A stretch of DNA of 64,000 bases from Streptomyces turgidiscabies Car8 (lineage in GTDB: Bacteria; Actinomycetota; Actinomycetes; Streptomycetales; Streptomycetaceae): NCBI RefSeq assembly GCF_000331005.1, contig NZ_AEJB01000655.1, positions 1 to 64,000 of the forward strand. The letters run 5' to 3'. The position numbers were made by a program, and so were the translations under genes. Each line of letters opens with the position of its first letter. Position 1 is the stretch's first letter. Below the pieces are notes generated by a model, which saw only the letters and a list, made by a program, of their open reading frames with translations, searched no databases and was not told where the DNA came from. Shown one piece after another: positions 58,847-64,000 of this stretch.

Positions 58847-61800
58847 TCAATGACTGCGGCCGGTCTCCGGAATCTCCATGAGGTCGAACAACTCGGCCGC
58901 TGCCACCTGGTTCTTCCCAGCCGTCGCGCCGTCGCCGAGCCCCTCGGCCGCTTGGGCCAGACCCAGGTACGCGGATGCCTGCTCAGAGCGGAATCGGATT
59001 GCCGAGGCGACCTCAAGCGCGTGGGCGTGCAACGCCGTCGCTGATGTGTACTGCCCCTGTGCGGTATGCAGCCGACCGAGGATGTTCTCGGTTTTCGCCT
59101 GGCGGACCGGCGTACCACCGGACCGTGCGAGGATCTGGGCACGTTCCGCGAGCTCAGACACCGCATGACTGTCGCCGAGACGGTGCGCTACCTCGGCGGA
59201 CAGAGCCAGCACCAGGGCGACATCGCCCTGCGGCACGCTCTCGTCACACATCTCGCGGGCCCGGCTCAGACTCGCCTCGGCATCTACGTACTGCCCCATG
59301 CCCAGTTGGGCGAAAGCCAGATCGGCCAGAGCCATGGTCTCGTTGACCGGGTTGGCGGTGTCCCGCTCCAGCTCAAGGGCCCGGAGGGCGGATGCTGCAG
59401 CCTCCGGATAGCGGCCCCATCGTGCGTACAGCGAGCTGAGATTCGTCTGAGTCTCCGCTTCAGCGCGGGCAGTGCCAAGTTCCCTGGCCAGCTCGACCGC
59501 GCGCTCCAACAGGGGCAGGGCCTTGTTGTACCGCCCCAGCATCGACATGAGCAGCCCGAGAGTGGACTCACTGTGCGCCTCGGCGCCCCGGTCGCCGAGG
59601 CGCACCGCGATCTCGCGTCCCTCGCGGGCGACGTTGATGCCCTCCTCGAAGTAACCGAGCTTCCAGCAAGCGACGCCAAGACTAGACAGGCTGATACTCA
59701 ACAGGACCGGATCGTCGAGCCGGCGCGCGGATTGGACCGCGAGGCGGCCCAGTGCTCGGAACTCCTCGAAATAACCACCCGCATTCAGATGGAAGACCAG
59801 GTTGCGGACCAGCCAGCCGGTGTGCCGGTCGTAGCCGAGACGATCGGCCAGAGCCACGACCGCCAGTAGTCCCTGATGTTCGCGACCGAACCAGAGCCTG
59901 ACGATCTTCTCTTCCGTCAGCTCCGGGAGCTCTCCCTGATACCGAGGAACCCCGGTTGAGCGGGCGGTACGGCCTGGGAACAGTACGTCGCAGGCTACGT
60001 TGGTGGCTGTCAGGTAGTAGCTGAGCAACCGCTCGACGGCGTCCGCGTCGGTCTGTTCCGTCATCGGTCCGTGCTGGCTCTGGGCGAAGCTGCGTACGAG
60101 GTCGTGGAACGTGTACTGGCCCAATCCGGGCTGCTGGAGCAGATGTACGTCGAGCAGCAGCTCCAGAATGTCCTCGGCATCCCGGACATCGGTGTCGAGC
60201 AGCGCGGCCGCCGAGTGTGCGTCGATGCCAGCACCAGGGTGCAACCCGAGGGCGCGGAACGCGGCGCGGTGCCTGTTGTCCATGGCCAGATATGACAACT
60301 GAAGTGTCACTGCGACGCTGCGTTCGCCTGAGCTCAGCTCGTCCATCCGGCGGCTCTCGTCCTGCAGTCGCTCGACGAGATGCCGCACGGTCCACCGGGG
60401 CCGGTTGCGCAGCCGTGCGGTGGCGATGCGCAGCGCTAGAGGGAGATGGCCGCACAGCTCGGCGAGCTCGGCGGCTGCCTCTGGCTCGGCTTCCACACGG
60501 GCCGGGCCCAGCGTCCGTGCCACCAGCGTGGCACTGTCCTCGGGTGGCATCAGCCCCAGGGAGATCCACTCGATGCCGTCGAGGTCGAGCAACCGCACCC
60601 GGCTGGTGATAAGCACAAGGCAGCCGGGGGGAGCCGCCAACAGCGGATGGATTTGAGCGGCGTCGGAGGCGTTGTCGAGTAGTAGTAGCATCCGGCGCCC
60701 CGCCAGTGCAGACCCCCATGTGGCGGTGCGGCCAGGCAGGTCCTCGGGTATGCGCTCGCTCGGCGTACCGATCGCGCGCAGCAGGATGTCCAGTGCTGTC
60801 GATGCTGATATGGGGAGCTGCTCGCCAGGGGTGAACCCGCGCAGGTCCACATAGAGTTGCCCGTCGGGAAACTCCTCGGCCAGCTGGTGAGCGGCCCGTA
60901 CAGCCAATGAGGTCTTGCCCGCCCCGCCCATCCCGTCGATGGCCGCGACCCGGGCGCTGTGCTCATCTGGCCATCTCTCGGCCCGGACCCGGCTGAGCAG
61001 GATTGCCAGCTCCTTGTCCCGGCCCGTGAAATCCGGCAGCGCATACGGCAGTGTGGAAACTGGACCGCGTTGCTCAGCCGGCATTCCGGAGGCAGTGCCG
61101 GGCGGCCCACCCTGCGGGGCTGTCAGCTCGGGGCTCTCCCGCAGGATCCCCTCATACAGTTTGACCAGTCGAGACCCCGGATCGACGCCGAGCTCGTCGA
61201 CGAGCAACTCGCGTACCTTCCCGTACTCCTCCAAGGCGTCGGCCTGTCGTCCCGAGCGGTACAGGGCAAGCATGAGTTGGCCGCGCAGCGTCTCTCGCAA
61301 GGGGTGTGCATCGACGAGTGCCCGCAGACTCGCGACAAGCTCGCTGCTTGCGCCGAGCTCGAGGCGCAGTTCGTGGAGCTGTTCGGCTGCGGCGAGACGG
61401 CGCTCCTCCAGCGCAGTTGCCGCGCGGTCGATCACCGGGCCGCCCTCACCCGCGAGGACGGGGCCCTGCCACAGATCGAGAGCGCCCTGCAGCTCTGCGC
61501 AGGCATCGGTTAGCCTCCCGACGCCCACGGCTTGTGTCGCTGTCTGGATCCGTGCGTTGAAGTCGAGAAGATCAAGCTGGCTGACCGACGTGATCACCCG
61601 GTAGCCCGGGCCGTCCGTGCTGATCACCTCTCCACCGGACGGCAGGCGTCGGCGGAGATCGGCGACAGCCTTGCGCACCTGGTGCGACGCGGTCGCAGGA
61701 GGGTCCTCCTCCCAGGCGGCCTCAACGAGTCTGGCAACCGGTACCACCCGCCCGGGTTCGAGGAGCAGGGTGGCCAGCACTCGCTCCTGGATGGTTCCGC

Positions 61801-61909
61801 CAAGACGCACTCGTACGCCGTCGGCCCACACCTCAAGCGGGCCGAGTACATGGAACCGGAGTTCCTGTGCGGACGGATTCCCATCCTTTCCCGAGTCTGC
61901 GACTGTCAT
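58847..61909 (-). CDS. SARP/AfsR-type transcriptional regulator with NB-ARC and TPR
   Basis: 1,020 aa from ATG 61909 (upstream in-frame sequence is low quality). OmpR-like winged helix with LRFHVLGPLEVWADG and HQVRKAVADLRRRLP (about 15-100), BTAD domain (about 105-250), NB-ARC with GMGGAGKTSL Walker A about 327 and LLLLDNASDAAQI, then TPR repeats (about 650-1000, for example GAEAHSESTLGLLMSMLGRY). SARPs activate biosynthetic operons by binding repeats near -35; the large AfsR class needs ATP and partner input. It is most likely the cluster's main activator. Confidence 0.93.
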   Translation of the reverse strand: MTVADSGKDGNPSAQELRFHVLGPLEVWADGVRVRLGGTIQERVLATLLLEPGRVVPVARLVEAAWEEDPPATASHQVRKAVADLRRRLPSGGEVISTDGPGYRVITSVSQLDLLDFNARIQTATQAVGVGRLTDACAELQGALDLWQGPVLAGEGGPVIDRAATALEERRLAAAEQLHELRLELGASSELVASLRALVDAHPLRETLRGQLMLALYRSGRQADALEEYGKVRELLVDELGVDPGSRLVKLYEGILRESPELTAPQGGPPGTASGMPAEQRGPVSTLPYALPDFTGRDKELAILLSRVRAERWPDEHSARVAAIDGMGGAGKTSLAVRAAHQLAEEFPDGQLYVDLRGFTPGEQLPISASTALDILLRAIGTPSERIPEDLPGRTATWGSALAGRRMLLLLDNASDAAQIHPLLAAPPGCLVLITSRVRLLDLDGIEWISLGLMPPEDSATLVARTLGPARVEAEPEAAAELAELCGHLPLALRIATARLRNRPRWTVRHLVERLQDESRRMDELSSGERSVAVTLQLSYLAMDNRHRAAFRALGLHPGAGIDAHSAAALLDTDVRDAEDILELLLDVHLLQQPGLGQYTFHDLVRSFAQSQHGPMTEQTDADAVERLLSYYLTATNVACDVLFPGRTARSTGVPRYQGELPELTEEKIVRLWFGREHQGLLAVVALADRLGYDRHTGWLVRNLVFHLNAGGYFEEFRALGRLAVQSARRLDDPVLLSISLSSLGVACWKLGYFEEGINVAREGREIAVRLGDRGAEAHSESTLGLLMSMLGRYNKALPLLERAVELARELGTARAEAETQTNLSSLYARWGRYPEAAASALRALELERDTANPVNETMALADLAFAQLGMGQYVDAEASLSRAREMCDESVPQGDVALVLALSAEVAHRLGDSHAVSELAERAQILARSGGTPVRQAKTENILGRLHTAQGQYTSATALHAHALEVASAIRFRSEQASAYLGLAQAAEGLGDGATAGKNQVAAAELFDLMEIPETGRSH

Positions 61910-62175
61910 CGATCCTCTATCCCCCATGCACAAAACCCAAGGTCGAAGGCTTGGCTTGGGGATCATAAGCCATCTGCTGCGCCGGTCAACAGCACTGATC
62001 TTCTGGCGACGAGGAGCGGATAACAGCCAGCTCGATCCTGCCTTCGGTAGCGAGACAGGACCAGGACGGGAAGCGCCGCGCGGACCATACGTCACGGCAC
62101 TGCGGGGAAACAGCCCGGTCATGGCATGGCGCCTGCCGGCCTGACGCGCTGCCGATCAAGCGCTGCCGGAATCTC
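61910..62175. promoter_or_regulatory. Divergent region upstream of SARP and thioesterase-like genes
   Basis: 266 bp with no gene. It holds CCCAAG (61936-61941) opposed by CTTGG-CTTGGG (61950-61960), a repeat pair 30 bp upstream of the SARP start that may be an operator. AT-richer stretches around 61,965-62,035 may contain promoters. Confidence 0.4.
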
Positions 62176-62979
62176 ATGGAAGGGCTGGACGAAGCCATGG
62201 CTGAGCCGTCGACGCAGTCATTGACTCTCGACATCATTGACTATCCGGGGCGCCGTCCGGAGGCGTACATCGCCGATCTGAATCTTGAATCCGAAGGACT
62301 CGGCACGCACCATCTGCTGGCTCACCACCGTCAGGCCGACGTCACCGCAGCAGCCTACGCGGAGGCCCTGTTCGCCAAGAGGCCACAAGAGGACGGCGGC
62401 GTGACCGCTGTCCTGGGGTATTGCGCTTCGAGCGGAGTCTCCGCGCACTACGCGGAGATCGTGGCCCGTGAGACGGGGCAGATGCCGCTCCTGATCTGCT
62501 TCGACGCGAGTCCGTGCACGATCGGTGATATCGAGGACTGTTACCTGACCGCACTCCAGCAGATCGAGGAGGACAATCCAGGGACGGCGTTTCCCCCGGT
62601 GAGCGTGCCCGCCCTGGTGGACCGTCCGCATCTGCTCATCCACGCCGTACGAGAAGACCTAACCCGTCGCATGGTCCGTGCTCTGGCTGCAGACGGCCTG
62701 ACTGACGACGACGTCGCAGGCCTGGTCACCCAGACCGTCGACGACACGCACATCTCCTGGATCACGCATCTGCTGGCATGCGGTGATGCCCGCCCCTCCA
62801 CCCGGATGGGGCGCACGTTGAATGTGGTCTCCAGGGGCTACACCGATGGTCCGGACTGGCTTCGCGGTGAGGATGTCCTGACGGTACGTATCGACTGCGA
62901 CCGAGCGGATCTGCTCCGCCATCCGGAAACAAGGTCCGCCGTCCTCGGGTTTGTCCGGGAGGGCAGCGTAAATGCCTGA
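62176..62979 (+). CDS. Thioesterase-like alpha/beta protein with Cys at nucleophile site
   Basis: 267 aa, ATG 62176 (ATG 62197 possible). The elbow reads VLGYCASSGVSAHYAE (about residues 79-94), so GxSxG becomes G-Y-C-A-S. Next strand LLICFDASP supplies an Asp, and the end RIDCDRADLLRHPETRSAVL resembles the thioesterase GDHFxLL motif but with Arg for the catalytic His. Either a Cys-type acyl transferase with an unusual triad or a non-catalytic binder. It overlaps the ATP-grasp gene by 8 bp, so the pair likely acts together in release or tailoring. Confidence 0.5.
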   Translation: MEGLDEAMAEPSTQSLTLDIIDYPGRRPEAYIADLNLESEGLGTHHLLAHHRQADVTAAAYAEALFAKRPQEDGGVTAVLGYCASSGVSAHYAEIVARETGQMPLLICFDASPCTIGDIEDCYLTALQQIEEDNPGTAFPPVSVPALVDRPHLLIHAVREDLTRRMVRALAADGLTDDDVAGLVTQTVDDTHISWITHLLACGDARPSTRMGRTLNVVSRGYTDGPDWLRGEDVLTVRIDCDRADLLRHPETRSAVLGFVREGSVNA

Positions 62980-64000
62980 ATTGGAGTCGGCCGGAAATCC
63001 CATGCGGAACTTGCGGAGAGTGGCCGTCGTCTACGATCTGGGCGCCGCCGACATTATCGGCATCGTGACCGCTCTGGAAAATTTCGCGGTTCCGATTTTC
63101 ATCTGCCCGGACTCCGGGCATGAGGAGTACCCCACCGATCTCATGTCGGAGTTCGGAGTGCTCTGTGATATCCGGGGGATGGATTTCTCCGACGCCGTGG
63201 AGCGCATCCGTGAGCTGAGCCCCGAAGGGATTGTGACGTACAGCGATTACCAACTAGAGCTGACATCGCGGCTGGCGGCAGAACTCGGACTGCTCTTCCA
63301 TACCCCCGCTGTGGTTCAGGCTCTCACCCGTAAGTCCGTACAGCGGCAGCTGCTCAACGCCAGCGGAGCGTCGGCCGTCGCCAGTGAGCTGGTCACCGAC
63401 CGGCGCTCGTTGCTCGATGCGTTCGCGCGGACCGGAGGACCAGCCGTACTGAAGCCGGACATCGGAACCGGCAGCCGCAGCACGTATCGGATCCATGACG
63501 TGCACGACGCCAAACGCGCCGCCGCTGAGGTCTTTCCGAACCATGAAGAGGCCGGCGCCGGCGAGCCGTTCGTGCTTGAGGCAGAGATCCCCTCGTCGCT
63601 CATAGAGAACCCCTGGGCCGACTATGTCTCCGTAGACTCTGCTGTCTTCCTCGACCGAATTGAGCACATAGCAATCTTGGGGAAGTTTCCGCTGGCCAAG
63701 CCCTATAGGGAGACTGGTTCTTTCTTTCCGGCACATCTGCCGCCGCAGACCGCGGCCAGGGTCACGTCCCTGGTATCCAGGGCCATCCGAGGGTTGGGTA
63801 TTCGCCTCGGGGTCTGCCACACGGAAGTGAAACTGTCCCCTGACGGGCCGCAGGTCATCGAGGTCAATGGGCGTCTGGGCGGTCGGGTGAACGAACTGGT
63901 CAGGCAGACGGGCGGGCCCAGTCTGGTCAGGATCGCGGCACAGCTGGCTCTCTGCCAAACGGCAACACCCCGCATCGTGGACGCCTGGGCCCCCAGCTGT
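62972..64000 (+). CDS. ATP-grasp ligase (partial, runs off the window)
   Basis: 343 codons from ATG 62972, open to the edge. N-terminal domain (RVAVVYDLGAADIIGIVTAL), central nucleotide region with AVLKPDIGTGSRSTYRI (Lys about 161), and the metal site in TEVKLSPDGPQVIEVNGRLG (about 284-303), with Glu and Asn in place. This is a full carboxylate-amine ligase of the DdaF/BacD/carbamoyl-phosphate-synthase-like group. Its substrate is unknown; together with the PGM1-like enzyme it implies NRPS-independent peptide bonds. Distinct in sequence from the 33.8-kb ligase. Confidence 0.85.
   Translation, partial: MPELESAGNPMRNLRRVAVVYDLGAADIIGIVTALENFAVPIFICPDSGHEEYPTDLMSEFGVLCDIRGMDFSDAVERIRELSPEGIVTYSDYQLELTSRLAAELGLLFHTPAVVQALTRKSVQRQLLNASGASAVASELVTDRRSLLDAFARTGGPAVLKPDIGTGSRSTYRIHDVHDAKRAAAEVFPNHEEAGAGEPFVLEAEIPSSLIENPWADYVSVDSAVFLDRIEHIAILGKFPLAKPYRETGSFFPAHLPPQTAARVTSLVSRAIRGLGIRLGVCHTEVKLSPDGPQVIEVNGRLGGRVNELVRQTGGPSLVRIAAQLALCQTATPRIVDAWAPSC

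Overview
The window reads as high-GC actinomycete DNA, almost certainly Streptomyces: strong third-position GC bias, many GTG starts, ATGA-type gene overlaps, a SARP/AfsR regulator and a modular PKS-NRPS cluster. It has three parts.

(1) Positions 1 to about 27,310 are one end of an integrated temperate siphovirus. An early or mosaic block (1-6,180) holds a RuvC-like resolvase and many small cysteine-rich or membrane proteins, including a Spd-like membrane protein of the kind seen on actinomycete integrative elements. It is followed by HNH endonuclease, small and large terminase, portal, MuF-like protein, acidic scaffold, P22-like coat, head-tail connectors, tail tube, tail assembly chaperones with a programmed -1 frameshift, a 634-aa tape measure, tail tip proteins, amidase, r1t-type holin and two membrane proteins. 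The right edge carries a GntR regulator broken by an amber codon, three small genes and an XRE regulator. The element stops at the 3' end of a tRNA-Arg(CCU) gene (27,310-27,382, minus), a typical tyrosine-integrase target. No integrase is visible, so it should lie beyond the left edge.

(2) Positions 27,383 to about 30,986 are a decayed strip: a stretch without recognisable genes, a frameshifted and truncated small gene, an intact IS3-family element with 18-bp inverted repeats but no target duplication, and a truncated coiled-coil gene on its far side.

(3) Positions 30,987 to 64,000 (continuing past the end) are a biosynthetic gene cluster. A leftward operon encodes a type II thioesterase, a LuxR-type regulator, a PGM1-like ATP-grasp peptide ligase, a malic enzyme and an ABC-F ribosome-protection ATPase. 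A rightward operon encodes a free carrier protein, a KS-AT-KR-ACP PKS, a C-A-PCP NRPS, a C-A-MT-PCP-E-C-PCP NRPS, an MFS exporter, the three-enzyme 4-hydroxyphenylglycine (Hpg) pathway (HmaS, Hmo, HpgT), an Sfp-type PPTase, a reduced ATP-grasp-like protein and a small secreted peptide. A 1,020-aa SARP regulator follows on the minus strand, then a thioesterase-like protein with Cys in the nucleophile position and a second full ATP-grasp ligase that runs off the window.

Working model (inference): a ketide-peptide containing Hpg and an N-methyl-D-residue is assembled on the PKS/NRPS, passed to a terminal C-PCP pair that has neither A nor TE domain, and completed or released with ATP-grasp ligases. 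The ABC-F protein suggests a ribosome-targeting product. I do not recognise this architecture as a known cluster.
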